Part shown: positions 12,701 to 27,401 of the stretch, in pieces
How the letters are laid out: each line of letters begins with the position of its first letter
How positions within the stretch are numbered: position 1 is the stretch's first letter
Assembly (NCBI GenBank): GCA_905182985.1
Contig: CAJJDN010000013.1
Span: 582,516-646,515 of the forward strand
DNA length: 64,000 nucleotides
Direction: 5' to 3'
DNA from: Paramecium sonneborni
Taxonomy: Eukaryota; Ciliophora; Oligohymenophorea; Peniculida; Parameciidae
Notes under the pieces: model-generated
Seen by the model: only the letters and a program-made list of their open reading frames with translations
Told to the model about the DNA's origin: nothing
The model's database searches: none
Translations under genes and position numbers: made by a program

Positions 12701-15029
12701 AAACATTCTAATTATGATTTGCATTTGAAACAATTATTTTTGCAAGGTAAACATTATTAATCTTATAAATAAAATCCTGGAGAACATTCACAATTTGGTG
12801 GATAAGCATGATTATTTTAACACATTATACAATTATTAGGCATATATATGCAAGATTTACAATTATAATTACAAGCTATATTTTTTAAATTAATAAAATA
12901 CGTAAACATTTTTTATTAATTGTGTTAAGATAATAACCATCTAAACATTCACAATTTTATTTATTACTAAAGTTATTTAAATTACATAGACATTTTCCAT
13001 TAAGTTTATCATGATCAAAATTATTATTTTTACATTAGATACAACGATTTTAATCAATACAACTAGAACAATTTGAAGGACAGACAATGCAATTGTTAGC
13101 ATTTTCATAAAATCCTTTGGAACATCTACAAAAATCATTAATATTTCTATTAAGTGAACAAGAAGTACATACTGGTAAAGTATTAGTTGAATAGATTTAA
13201 CATTTTGAACATTTATATGGACATTCTATTAATTGTAAATATTTTTAAATACATTAACAAATGCTTTGTTGATTATCATAATATCCATCTTAACAAGGAC
13301 AATCTAATGAAGGATTATCAATTCTAAAAGTTTCACTTCCCATACAAGACAAACAAGTTTTATTAGCTTAACAATTTACACATCCTTTTTTACATTGATT
13401 ATTTTCACATTAAAGAATTCCAATTTCTTAAAATCCATTTGCAATATTACAAACACAGCTATTGCTATTAAGAATTCTATTAAAATTAGATAAGCATTAT
13501 GTGCACGAAGTACTTGTACATAATTAACAAGTTGGATGACATGTTTAGCAATTAAGATTAGAATCACAATACTAACCAGAATTACACACACATGCAAGAC
13601 AATTTCCATTTGAACTACCAGAACATGTTTTGCAACTTTAATCGCATTGTAGACATATTCCTGACGATTAATAAAATCCATCAATACATGTATCACAATA
13701 AGTAGAACTAGTACATTTAGAACACTTATTTAATATTGATAAGCAACCTTTATATTTTTAATTTCTTACCTTTACATACAGAATTAACTACCTAATTTGG
13801 AGAACTGCATTCACAAGTTTTTGATGGACTTAATATATAGTCATTTAAACATTGTGTACAATTTGAATTAACTCCAGGTTAATTACATATAACATGTGAT
13901 AAACAATTCCCATATGAATCTTTATATTTTCCACTTTCGCATACACATTGATTATTAACCAAGATATATGGAGTATGACAACTAGAACATTATGTACTAA
14001 TATTCACACATTCTTAACATGATGAATCACATATTTAACATCCATTATTTATCATAAAATAACCCTAATCACATTTACAAGTTTAATTATCTAAAGTGCT
14101 ATGGGCTACACAACTTGAACATTCAAAGTCTAATTCTCCGGTACATATCAAGCATAATCTACTACAAGCTAAATATTGTAAATTTTATTACATTTGCAAG
14201 TATCCAAAAAAGTTTATTTGTATAAAAAATGTTTTTATTAGCAAATGCATTTATTATTTACCAATTATTTTTCATTTGAGCAACTTAGACAACTATCGTA
14301 TTAATTACATGTCAGACAATTTATATGGCACTCTTTCTTAGATATTATATATTTACTTTTACAAATTGGATCATTTTCTATTTCAAAATAACCATCAGGA
14401 CATATACATTTATTATCTTATTATATTCTTTAAGAATCAAGCTGGCATTTTAAACAATTGTCATCTTCAGAGCCAAAACAAAATTCACAAGTATAATTAC
14501 ATTCTTATTTTTTAATAATTTATTAATACATTTACATTCCATATTGTCATAATCATAAAAATAGCCTAATTTACATACACAGTTTCCGTTTATTAATTCA
14601 TAATTCTCATAACAACTTAAACAGTCATTTCCAGTCGATCCTTTACAATTTTTACAAAATTTATAACATTCTAAAATTTTTTTATGAATTTACCTTAACA
14701 AGCTGATTATTATTGATTTTCATAATATGATATCATGCAAATGCATTAGTGATTCAATAACATTCTCTTAGAAACACTATTGCAAGAAATACATTCATCC
14801 TTTCCTATCCCAAAACATTATTCACAACTGAAATGACAATCTAATTATATATCTTTTATTTACTTAAGCATTTTTCCTCAACTTTTATCTAATTCACTTC
14901 ACATCTCTTTAATTCTAAATTATCCTCTTATTAATCTTGAATTCTATGAACTGAACTAACTTTATTCAAATTTTAGGCTTTTGATATCAAAATAGTAACA
15001 CTTAGATAGAAAGTGGTTAAAAAGCTCAT
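9775..15029 (-). CDS. Large cysteine-rich membrane protein with DUF4215-type repeats
   Basis: About 1,690 aa. It starts with a signal peptide (MSFLTTFYLSVTILISKA). It continues with well over a thousand residues of closely spaced CxxC-type units resembling growth-factor-receptor/furin cysteine-rich repeats. Two segments match the Myxococcus cysteine-rich (DUF4215) pattern: CGNGIIQKNEQCDD and CGDGMKKNDEQCDDGN, each followed by DGCS-x-x-C. The last ~450 residues contain several hydrophobic segments and a conserved-looking FGSLYEG region, so the C-terminus is membrane embedded. Short introns are required, for example 23 nt after the signal region and 27 nt within a CEFHC segment. Ciliates have large families with this layout; surface or secretory-pathway location is inferred and the ligand is unknown. 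Confidence 0.85.
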
Positions 15030-15418
15030 CTGTTTGATATTTTAAAAATGATTAAACTAGATTTGTTAAATTATTAATTGATTTTAAATAATTATTTCAT
15101 TGATTCACTTCTTATTAAAATTTAAGTTTGAAGACTCTTGTTTTTTATGACTTAGAACCAAATTTACTTTTCAATTTTAGAAAATATAAATTTCAAAATT
15201 AGTTGACCTTAATAAATAATTTTAAAAATGCTGAATTTACAATTTAGAATTATTATTTTTGAAGAAAAATATTAAAAAAAAATGTCCTTTTTATTTATAA
15301 TTGGCTGTTTTTCTGAGAAATTTTCTTTTATTTGAGATTTTGAATTATTCAGATTATTTAAGAATTAGTATATTAATGTTGTTTTTAACTTAGAAAAACA
15401 AATATAGAAAATAAAGTC
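15030..15418. other. Intergenic, no gene seen
   Basis: AT-rich spacer between the divergent cysteine-rich gene and a short + strand frame. No supported feature. Confidence 0.5.
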
Positions 15419-15589
15419 ATGAGAAATATAGGTAATAAATCAAGAAAAGAAGAAAGGTAACCTTTTTTTTAAGAAAAAGATTCTTTAGATAACCTCTAAA
15501 TTAATTTGAATAAATTAATAGAAATTGATATTTAGAAGGTGAAAGAAAATAAAATCAGATTAATAAAGATCCTAAATAATAAAGGTTGA
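15419..15589 (+). CDS. Possible 56-aa protein
   Basis: Short intronless frame, MRNIGNKSRKEE to ILNNKG, ending in TGA. Composition (Lys, Asn, Ile, Leu, Gln) is like neighbouring genes, but there is no domain and no other support. With only one stop codon in the code, TGA-free stretches of this length arise by chance. Confidence 0.25.
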
Positions 15590-15782
15590 AAAGAATCAAA
15601 AGAAAAAAATTTAACAGTAAATAATAAAAATATATTTTGTATTTTAAGCATTTTAGATAACATTTTTTTTAAGCATTGTTAAAGTTATTGACAATGTATT
15701 ACAATTTATTGTTTTTTTATGCATAGAATAGCTATTTAAGCTAGTTTTTGATTGAGTTGATTAATAATATAAATTGAAGTAA

Positions 15783-16462
15783 ATGAGTTCAAAGCAAGAA
15801 GAGCAAGGTTAAGGTAATTACATAAAGAAATCTTTAGTTCGTAAGTCTTCAAGGCAAAAGAAAATGACAGAAAACTTTAAAGAGATGCTCCAAGAAATCA
15901 AAGAATAAAAACCATCAGGCAAGAAATCAGATTAAAAGTAGGAAAAGTATTAGTAAAAGAAAGTGTAAGAATAAAAAAAAGGTAACTTATGCAATAATAT
16001 ATTAGTGTATGAATATGGGTTTATGACCGATTGGGTTAATTGTATATATCCACATGATAATGGATAAACTTTTGATCTATAGATTTAATTCTGTGTTTTA
16101 AAGCCTAAAAAACCAGCAATAAAAAAACAAAAAAAGGAATAAACAGAAGAAGGAGTATTTACAATGAATTAAATTAGATTATGTCTTTGATTCAAAACTT
16201 ATTGACTAATCTTAGTCAGAATCCAGAATAAATGAGACGATAAAATGATTCTCAAATATAAAAGGTTTAAACAACAAACGATGGAATAATTGTTTACCAT
16301 CCTTACTTTAAGAAAAGTAAAATTTCTATTGATAATCAAGTCGAATATTAAAGTAAAAAACCTCAATAGATTGATATTATTGAAGCAACTCCTGAACTAG
16401 AATTCCTGTAACAGAAGTTTGAATCAATTAAAAAGACTTTTAGGCCTTTAATACTCATTTGA
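15783..16462 (+). CDS. Unknown basic protein
   Basis: 210 aa after removal of a 24-nt intron (gtaacttatgcaataatatattag) and a 23-nt intron (gtatttacaatgaattaaattag). The first ~75 residues are very basic (VRKSSRQKKMTENFKEM, KYQQKKVQEQKK). A central block reads YEYGFMTDWVNCIYPHDNG, and a Lys-rich stretch (KPKKPAIKKQKKEQ) follows. The C-terminal part contains IVYHPYFKKSKIS. No family is recognised. Confidence 0.65.
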
Positions 16463-16814
16463 CATAAAATATATATATTTATTATGCTTTTCATAATTTA
16501 ATTATCATTTCAATACATTTTTGATAAACTATTTATTGAAAGAACCAAGTTGATAATATATATTTGAATCAACATCGCTTGATTACCCAGTTAATAAATT
16601 AACATTATCTATTAAACTTGAGCAATTTTAATATATATCATCTTTTCCTATAAACATATAAAAGTTATAATTTTATTTTCAAAGTCTATTTCTAATTTCC
16701 ATTCCTATTTAATCAAGTTTTCAATTTAAAATGATTGTCCTTAACTGTAGAATTCATAAATAATAGAAAGTTAATTAAAATTGATATGAAATTAATGTTC
16801 TAAAATTGATATTA
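16463..16814. other. Convergent intergenic spacer
   Basis: AT-rich spacer between two convergent genes. No supported feature. Confidence 0.5.
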
Positions 16815-19381
16815 TCATGCATCTCCAAACATTTTGTCCATTGTTTACTATTATTCTTTATGTTTTTCAACTCTAATCTTATATTATTATCTAGCAGTCT
16901 CAGCAGTTGCAGGATTTTCTCTACAATAATCCTAATATTAGAATAGAAATAAATTACTGTTAAAAATCCAACTTCAGCTTATTGAATAGGTAAATGCTCA
17001 TCAATTTCAGATTTCATAGAAAACATAGATTCATTAATTTCATGCATAGGTAAAATTGCATTTCCAACTCCAAGACAGATACCAATAATAGCTTCAACAG
17101 AAATAGATTCCAAAAATACATATTCCCACCATAAATTAGTTAACTTAATAATAATTATAAATAGATACACAATATATTGGTAAAACTAATTCCAATTGTT
17201 CTATCATTTCAATCGACATTTATGAACTATAATTATATTTAATAGTTCTTCTTCTGGCAATATTATATTTTTCAACCCAATAATGAAACACTAAAGCAAC
17301 ACAAGTAATTATTAAAGCAAGAGGAATAACTGAAGCATAAAATGCAACCACATACATATTTTTCAAAACAACAGCATAAGCAGTTGAAATATCAAATATT
17401 GGTTTTTCATATAAACTAATTTAAATAATATAGCATACTCATGCAATTATTTCTATGTTTTAATAGATTTATTTCCTTTCCTCTTTTCTAGATATTTAAA
17501 TAACCATTTAGAAATAGTTCCAGCATCTAAAAGTTGAACAATTCCAGGGATAAATGCATTTGAAATAAATACATAGGTTTAATTATAAACTAAACCTCCA
17601 GCTCCATAAATATTTTTGGTAACCCAAGTACTAATTGCAAAAGTTATTACTGCAGTATTAATAAATTAAGCCATGCTTGATTTACTTGCTAAACTAATAT
17701 TATAACCAGTTTATGTAGAAAACTTTTCAAAAATCGATACACTCTTAATAATCATAGCAAGTAAAGCATTGATTACAATAATTGAAATAGAAGCAATCTA
17801 AGCTATTACCTTCACTTTTAAATTAGGTGATAAATCTCCTCTTTTAACTGCTTAAGCTTATTCTTCAGCACTTTCAGCTTAAATTGCTGATAACCAATAT
17901 ATCAATCCACCACAAACTATTAAAATTATTGCTGTAATTGTATAACCAATTAATCTTCTAAATATTTTTGATTTTGTTGTTATATGTAAATTCTCCCAAA
18001 ATACATCAGTTGGTTCAGGTGGTTCTTCTACAATCAAAGGTACTCCTCTGTATATTAATTTACTCTTCTTTCCAAAAAATCTTTATAATTTAGAAACTTT
18101 ATTCTCTTCTAATAAAAGCTAAACATCATTCTCCCATTAGAATGTTACAAATGCTTATCCCAAAAAATAATTCTTAACATCTTTTCCCTCTATAAATTTC
18201 TTCTCTAATGTTTCCAATTATCCTTCAATAGTTTATATTTCACTTTCTATTTAAGTAACCTAAGGATCCTATTTTACTTCTGAACTTAATGGATCCTTAC
18301 CTTAACCATATAAATTTGATAATATCTAAATATATAAAATAATACTACCTTTTATTTCTCTGCTATTTTTGTCTATTTTTATTATTCTAATTGATATTAT
18401 TCATCTAAATTATAACATAAATTCACTGCTACAACTCTTCTTAAGTCTTTAACTGGTTTCTTTGTTTATATTTAAAATTGCTTTCTATCTTATTCATAAT
18501 CAATTATTTCAGGGAGTTTAGGAAATTTTTAAATATGTTCTTCCATAAAATTTTTTAAATCATCATCAAAATCTCCATTTTATAATCCTGTTGGATCAGT
18601 TGGAATATTTTTTAAATAAATTGTAAAGTCAGAAGCATATTATGTTTATGAATCAATCTCTGCATCAAATGCTCTTTATTCTTTTCTAAAATATTAAAAC
18701 AAAATTATTAATGTTATCATTGATATTAAATTTAGCATCTATTAAAGATCAATGAATTCTGATCCATTTCTTTTATTTGCTAAAGAAGATTGGGTTACCC
18801 AATTTAGTTAACAAAAGCTCTTTTCATCAATCTCTTAGCCTTTATGATCTTCGAGCATTTTACATGATTTTCCAAATGCAATATTTGTTATAATATTATA
18901 ATCACCTGATGTTACAAACATAATTAAAAGCATTAATATACAAGATTTAATATATTCGAAATATAATGGCATGCCTAAATTATAATAAATAATACCAGCT
19001 CCTAAAAAAGAATAGTCTCTATTATTGCAACCTATAGCTATTAAATGATTTGGCACTTATCTAGCACAACAATCACAAATCTTTCCTATTAGATCATCTT
19101 AGTTGTTTTGTTATGTGCTATTTTTGTTCTGTTACAATCTCCTTTATTATCTTTTAGATAATTTTGTTGTCCCAACATTCCAAGCTTACTAAAATTTTTA
19201 TATTTCTTACACCATGAAGCTCAGCCAATTCAAAACTTGGTGGAATTTAATCTATTGGAAAATCAGCTGAGCCTCCTTTCAAGAAAGTTCCTGCTTCTAC
19301 CTCCTCAGGTTTTTATCTGCTTATACTTATATTGACTTGTTCATCCTTAAATTACTAATATCCAGAGGGTCTTGCTGACAT
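16815..19381 (-). CDS. OSCA/TMEM63 (CSC1-like) channel family membrane protein
   Basis: About 820 aa, starting MSARPSGYQQFKDEQ. After a soluble N-terminus and two hydrophobic segments there is a cytosolic domain with ASDFTIYLKNIPTDPTG, then GQAFVTFQWENDVQ and EEPPEPTDVFWENLHI. The order FT-x-x-x-KN-IP / AFVTF / P-x-P-x-D-x-x-WENL is characteristic of the PHM7/RSN1 cytosolic region of OSCA/TMEM63 proteins, which act as mechanically or osmotically gated cation channels. Several transmembrane helices follow. Short introns include 22 nt after ELHG and 25 nt before TNLWWEYVFLE. A final intron gives a Gln-rich tail ending MDKMFGDA. Channel function is inferred from the family only. Confidence 0.75.
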
Positions 19382-20703
19382 TAGATGTTAAAATTAAATA
19401 AAAATAAGTTATACATGTAAAAATACTTATAATTTAAAAATCGATCTAATCATTTAATATCTAACCATCAAATCTCTCTTAATAACTTCAAATAAATAAA
19501 ATAATCAAATTAGACTTAAGAGAACTCATATTTATAATTTTTCATAAATGAATATAAATAATTTTTATTATTAACATAACTTTGAAAGTAAAATTAAAAA
19601 TTTACTACTTAATTTATTTATTATTTTCAAGGAATAATCTGTTTTGATTTTAATTATCCCACATCTCACACATTAGAATGATATTTTTCACTTAACATAT
19701 AACATACAGTTTAATTTTAAAAATGAAAAAATTTTTAAAAAATTTTCCACTTGAATATAGATGTAAATTAAATAAAGATAAAATTTTCCTTAAATTATGA
19801 TTTTTAGTATTGGAATATAAAATCAAAGAAAAAACTAAAATATGGTAATTAAACAAAATCAAAAGAGCAAAGATTTATATAATATATACCTTAAATGAAC
19901 ATAAATATTGTATAAAAATAGATTTTATATGTTGTTAGATTTATATTGCATCAGTAATTTTTAAGGAATATTTTATGATAAAAATATAATTTTCTAAATT
20001 ACATAAAATTAATTAATAATGAAATTTAGTAATACTTCTTTTTCATAGAAATTATTGTCATTTAATCTTGATCAACATTTATAAATAAAAAAAACAGATT
20101 TAATTTTAGATTAATTACAAAAAAACTAAAAATTTCAATACCCCATAGTTTAAATTAGCTCAATTATTCGAGTTAGAAAATTGGTTTTGTATTTTAAAAT
20201 AATAATTCAAACTATAAATTGACATTTTTAATTAATAAATATATTATTTCTATTCTTTACTAATTGGAATCATTTATAAAATTACCTTATTTAAACAAAT
20301 TATTGAAACACATAGTTTTTATGATTTAATATATTCAAAATGGTGTAAAATAATATGAGGAAATTATTCTAAAGGAATTTAAGTACTTTGTAAAATAGAT
20401 GGATACTTTAATAGATTCAATTTTTTATATAATTATATTTTCAAAATCTTATATAAAATTATCATTATTTGTATATTCTCTATACTAAAAAAAATGCTTA
20501 GATTTTATTCTTGAGATTTTTGAAAAAATAGTAATTATTTGTAATTGTTTATGGAATTTTTTTAATGAGTATGAAATACAATAAAATAAAATAGAAATAT
20601 ATTAGTAGTCGTAAATGAATAGATTAATATAATTCCTTGTTCATAATATATATAACAAAATTAGGGTAATATTAGTTAAATAAACTTATTATATATTTAA
20701 TAC
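19382..20703. other. Long gene-poor stretch
   Basis: About 1.3 kb of very AT-rich DNA between the divergent channel and CDPK genes, unusually long for this gene-dense window. I found no frame with protein-like composition, no tRNA and no repeat. It may hold regulatory sequence, an unrecognised non-coding RNA or an old gene remnant. Confidence 0.4.
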
Positions 20704-22294
<1,591 letters not shown>

Positions 22295-22356
22295 CAAGCA
22301 TATTTTATATACATTAAACAAATATTTAATAAAGTATATATTTAAAATTTATATTA

Positions 22357-23291
22357 ATGGACATTGACAATATATTCCAAAACGAAAAAGAAACTAGATG
22401 GGTGAATAAATAAAGAACATTAATAGTTACATCTAAAAACATTTCTGATCGAATTAGATAATTGTTTATGGATTTGCATGAATTACTTCCTCATTCAAAA
22501 AAAGAAACAAAACTAGAAAAAGGAGATACATCTAAACAAATTAAAGAATTATGTATGTAACATTCATGCAGAAGTTTTATTTATTTTGAAGTGCATAGAA
22601 AACATGAATTATATTTATGGATTGGAAGATTTCCTAATGGTCCTTCAATTAAATACTATATAGAAAACTGTAAATATGATTATTAATTTTATTAGGGCAT
22701 AATTGTTAAGATTTGAAATTGACTGGAAATTGTATGAAAGGAAGTAGACCAATTCTCTCATTTGATGGATCATTTACTGAAGACCCTTTAATGATTTTAT
22801 AAAAGGAACTATTTATTCATGCTATTAATGTTCCGAAACATCATCCAAAAAGTGCTCCTTGTTGTGATAGAGTATTTTCTTTTATTAAAGAAAATCCAAA
22901 TAATAATAATATTTGGATTAGAAATTATGAAATTTAATATGAAAAAGCAGGAAAAGAAGTTATTAAAAATTAACTTGTTGAAATTGGACCTAGACTTGTT
23001 TTAAAACCAATTATAATACTTGAAGGTTGTATTTAAGGAGCTTAATTATGGAAAGATGTAGGTTATGTAACATAATCTAAAGTTAGATTAGAAAAAAAAT
23101 TAGAAATAAAAAAAGAAAAAGATTTTGCCTCAAAAAAATAATAAAAAAAAGAAAAGATGCTTAGTAAATTAGAAACATAAATTGATGAAATAGAAAATAT
23201 ATTTGATAGGAGTGGTTAATAAGAAAAAAGTGATGAATATGTCACTGAAGACTCTAATATAGATCTTGATTAATTTGAAGAAGTTTAATGA
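22357..23291 (+). CDS. BRX1: Ribosome biogenesis protein BRX1 (Brix domain)
   Basis: 302 aa with one 26-nt intron (gtaaatatgattattaattttattag). Brix-domain signatures run in order: TLIVTSKNISDRIRQLFMDL, LPHSKKETKLE, FEVHRKHELYLWIGRFPNGP, KLTGNCMKGSRPILSF and a C-terminal VEIGPRLVLKPIIIL. The Lys/Glu-rich tail is typical. BRX1 acts in the nucleolus in 60S ribosomal subunit assembly. It begins 62 bp after the CDPK stop and ends 39 bp from the convergent kinase gene. Confidence 0.93.
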
Positions 23292-23330
23292 TTTTTCATA
23301 GATTTAATGTATATTAAAGCAAATTTACAT

Positions 23331-25624
23331 TCATGATAAATTCCAATTCTCAATATAATTTAATCTTTCTTATTAGTCTGAATAATCTTAATCAAATATT
23401 GTTTCTTTAAGTTTTTGTTCTAACATATTTTATTATTTATTTGTTTTTATTAATTTTGGAGGAAGTATATTCTTCATAAGTAATTTATTCCAATTAATAT
23501 CTGCAAAAAATATATGATTTTTTATATCTTTTAAATTTGGTCTTTTTGTTTAATCTCTTTAGAGCATTTCTTTTAAAATTTTAATTGACATTTTAGATTT
23601 AATTCTATCATAATTAATTGGACAAAATTATATTCTTTCAAGCATTAAGTCTATATTTTAAATAAAATGAGGAGGATATCCGCTTAACATTTCATATAGT
23701 AATACTCCTATTCCATAAACATCAACAGATTAAGTTGCACCATCTCCTTTAATTATTTCAGGTGCTAAATAAGCAGGAGATCCACAAAAAGACAAAGCAG
23801 CTCTATCATTAATTATTTCTTTTGCCAATCCTAAATCAGCTAATTTAAGAAAACCATCTTTTCCAACTAAAATATTCATAGGTTTTAAATCTCTATATAT
23901 TATATTCAATGAATGTAAATATTCAATAGCTAATATCACTTAAGCTATTAATAATTTAGAAACATTTTCAGATAAAATATAACCCTAACCTATATATTAT
24001 GATAAATCTCCATTTTCATAATATTTCATCAAATAATACAAATTATTTTTAGTTTGAAATAACCCTTTTATTCTTATTATATAAGGATGATTAATCATTT
24101 TTAAAAGCTTTACTTCATTTATTGAATAATCAAGTTAAGAAAATTTTCTAAGTTATTCTTTATTTTATTGCTTTAAAACATAAATCTTATTATCTTTTAA
24201 ATATTTAGCCTTAAATATTACACCACACGATCCTTTTTAAAGCATTTCTTAAATTAAAAAATCAGAAAATTTTAAATTTTGTAATAGTTTTCTATCTGGC
24301 TTTTCCTTAAATTCAATAATTTCTTATTTTAATTATTATTGTTTAAATTAAGAATCAATTTCAATTGACTAATTATTTATTTCTAATAACATATCATTAA
24401 CCTTTTAAAATACTTTTTTTCCTTCTTTTTTTTAACTATATAAATCTATTTTATATTTTATATATTTTGAATATCCTACAGCTGTTTTAATAGAATCATA
24501 CCAGACTTATGCCATCTTTTGAGATTAAAAAATAAAATAAATTTTTTTCTAATTGTATTCGATTAATAAATAGATTGAATTATTAGTTAAAGGTCTATCC
24601 TTAACTATTATTTTAAGATTAAATATATTTTAAAGTGGTATTGTTTCTTTTGGATTTAAAGGATAATTTTCTTAATTTTCGAATCTAAGTAAAACTCCAC
24701 TGTCTGGATCAACTACGATGTATCTCTAATAGGAATATAAATGTGAGAAATGTAACTTTTCCACATATCCTTTGTATACAGGTGGCTTTTGAGGTCTATT
24801 AATAATAAAAGTCTGGATGATAATTTATAATTTACATCTAATGTATTTTATGGGTTACTGTCATCTTAACTAGCTTTTGATATATAAGATTTTTGTTATT
24901 CTTAATAAAAATCAGTTCTTGATTATAATTCTTTTTCTAAAAGCTCTTTAGCTTTTCCAGTAGCTAAATCTATTGGTTATTGTAATTAGTCATTGTATAT
25001 AGTCAAATTGATATTGGGATGTTGCAACAATAATTTCAATATAGAAATTTAATTTGATTAAACTGCAATATGCAAAGCTGATCCTTTTCTTGATACATGA
25101 TTAACATTTAAATTTGGTTATGCAATCAAAAGATGGACCATTAATTCACTTTTTGATAAAACAGCTAATGTTAAAGCAGAATATCCATCATAAGTAATTG
25201 ATGAAATGTCTCCTCCAACACTTAAAAACCATAAAAATATAACTTCGCAACCCAAATAAATTGAATGATGAAGTGGAGACCAATTAAGACTTAAATCATT
25301 TATTATATCCCATCTAAACTCAGGATCTTCACCTAAATTCTTAGATCTTTATTTGTGCATATTAATTAAATTTTACACTTTCTCTAAATTCTTCTCCTTT
25401 ATTGCCTATTTCTATAATTAATCAATTACTTAAAATATTTTCCCTAAAGTGTCTGTAAATTCAACTGCAGTATATTAATTTTTTATTGATTTTCCAAATT
25501 ATGATCTATTTGGAGAACTAATGAAAGATGCATTAAAATGATCGCATTAATCTGCAGCTTATCAATAATTAAGATCATAAATACTTGTCAAGTTATCTTC
25601 ATCCTATAACCATCTTAAGTCCAT
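23331..25624 (-). CDS. Ankyrin-PH-AGC-like protein kinase
   Basis: Roughly 740 aa in three parts. Residues ~90-250 hold ankyrin-type repeats ([55 protein letters not shown]). A PH domain follows ([19 protein letters not shown] ... [12 protein letters not shown]). The C-terminal kinase has [20 protein letters not shown] (Lys), [18 protein letters not shown] and [12 protein letters not shown]; the last motif and the YRDLKP form point to the AGC group. DFG is changed to DLG. An intron of 27 or 33 nt near the start removes an in-frame TGA. An ankyrin+PH+kinase fusion suggests a lipid-responsive kinase; the target is unknown. Confidence 0.85.
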
Positions 25625-26461
25625 TTATTTAAAAATATTAAATAAAATGAATTATACAAAAGCTTTAATAAATTAATTTAAACATTAAAAATTATTTTAC
25701 AAGATTTCATCTATCTAAACATAATATATAACTTGTATTCAAATCAATTCACCATCAGTCTTTCAAGCTTACTTTATATATATAATTAATACATAGAATT
25801 TGCAAAAATAGAAAATAAGACATTTTATTTTCTTTATTGAAACTCAAAATCATCTTTACATTCAAATCCTAACAAAGAAATAGAAATTGAAAAAAATTGT
25901 TAAAAATGAATAATTTAAATAATTATTTCTCTAAAGTTAAGATAAGTGACGAAATTAAGTCTAAAAATATTTTTTTTAGTATTGTTAAGATTTGTAAAAA
26001 AAAATCTTTAAAATGAATATCTAAATATCTAAAACTATTGATCAATCATCATGTCATAAATGTACAACCTTGGTTAAAAAAATAATTATAATTTTTAAGA
26101 AGAATTGCGATATCACTTTAGACCAACATTTTTTATCTTCTCGCTTTTTGTTTTTTTCTCTAATATCATTAGTGGAAAATTAAGTGATGCTAAGCTTTGA
26201 TTAAATAACTTAATTTATAATAAAATATTACTTAAAATGTAACCACTTTAAATATCTATATTGAAAAAAAAAAGAAAAAGTTTAAAAATAATTACCTTTT
26301 CTTAAAAAACTTAATCAAATAAAATAGGGGAAAATACAATTCGTTAACTTTTTTTCAAACGAATTTGTTATATTTTTTATTTTTATGAAAAATATATATG
26401 TGTGCTAACATAAATTAAATTAGATATATTTATTAAAATCTTTTTATTCATTTTTTGGAAG
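25625..26461. other. Intergenic, nothing firm
   Basis: Divergent spacer of about 840 bp. A TGA-free stretch at 26013-26264 has a Met start and a CHKC motif but poor composition and no other support. No RNA gene or repeat seen. Confidence 0.4.
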
Positions 26462-26997
26462 ATGATTAAAATGTAACATAAAGTAGACAACTCTTAGCAA
26501 CCCTTTTAAAGACAGAGATTAAAAATTGATTAGGAGGTCAAATTAAATTTAATTCATAGTGTGATTGATGATCATTTACCTGTTTATTAGGTTATTATCA
26601 TTTATAATAAATTTAGGCAGCTAAACTTCACAAATTAAAGTATTCTTCAGCTAAACATATTTTTAGAAATTATTAAAGAGATACAAAAAATTTCTTTTCT
26701 AAATAGAGAAAAAAGAGATTAATGTGTAAATGCTAAAATATTGTTATTGATATTAATACAGGAGCAATTAAATTGTTTGAATAAAATAATACACTTTTGA
26801 CTGATGCAAAAACAAAAAATATTAATGCTTTAAATAATTAGATAATTTCGAATTTCTCTAAACTCTTATATTTTGAACTAAAGAATAATAAGAATGATTT
26901 TAACATTATTTAAAAACAAAGTTTAGATGAATAATTAATTAACATAAAAAAGGTTCTAAATAATCAATATGAGATGATGCTCGTAAATAATAATTGA
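26462..26997 (+). CDS. HTH-like (KYSSAKHI motif) ciliate-family protein
   Basis: 169 aa with one 26-nt intron (gttattatcatttataataaatttag). Around residues 44-62 lies AAKLHKLKYSSAKHIFRNYQ, which has the form of a helix-turn-helix (AAK-x-LxIKYSSAK-x-I). This element recurs in Paramecium and Tetrahymena proteins of unknown function as far as I recall. A basic patch (KQRKKRLMCKC) follows, and the C-terminal half is Asn/Gln-rich. DNA binding is an inference. The frame ends MMLVNNN, and coding-like sequence resumes just downstream. Confidence 0.6.
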
Positions 26998-27401
26998 ATT
27001 ATTGATAAATTTTATTTTTAAAAAGTTTTTTTTTGGAATTATTACATTATGTTGAAAAAATAGTATCATTTGGTTATAAGGTTGTTAAATTTTTTGAATT
27101 TTTAGATGATAATATTTTGGCATAAGTATTTTAATCAATATTTAAAAATTAATTATAATGTAAATGTTGATAATTTTAGAAATTATTCATTCAACCTTAA
27201 ATAATCTAAGCCCAATCTTATCTATTAAAATTTATGAATTAGAAGAATATCTGGATGTTATTGTACTAAAAATGTAACAATTTTAAGGCACTAAATTTGA
27301 ATATCTATGAAAATTTTGCTATTTAATGTTTTTCATAAATGAAGACTTTAAAAATTTAAATCTTTATAAATTTGCATTAGATTAATAAAATAATAATACA
27401 A

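Noticed and set aside
11586..14341. Valine/isoleucine-rich frames within the cysteine-rich gene region
   Set aside because: Shadows of the cysteine-rich gene: the correct minus-strand frame shows regular CxxC repeats.
26013..26264. A + strand frame with a CHKC motif
   Set aside because: Composition is poor (long Ile/Phe/Leu runs), and TGA-free stretches of this size arise often when TGA is the only stop.
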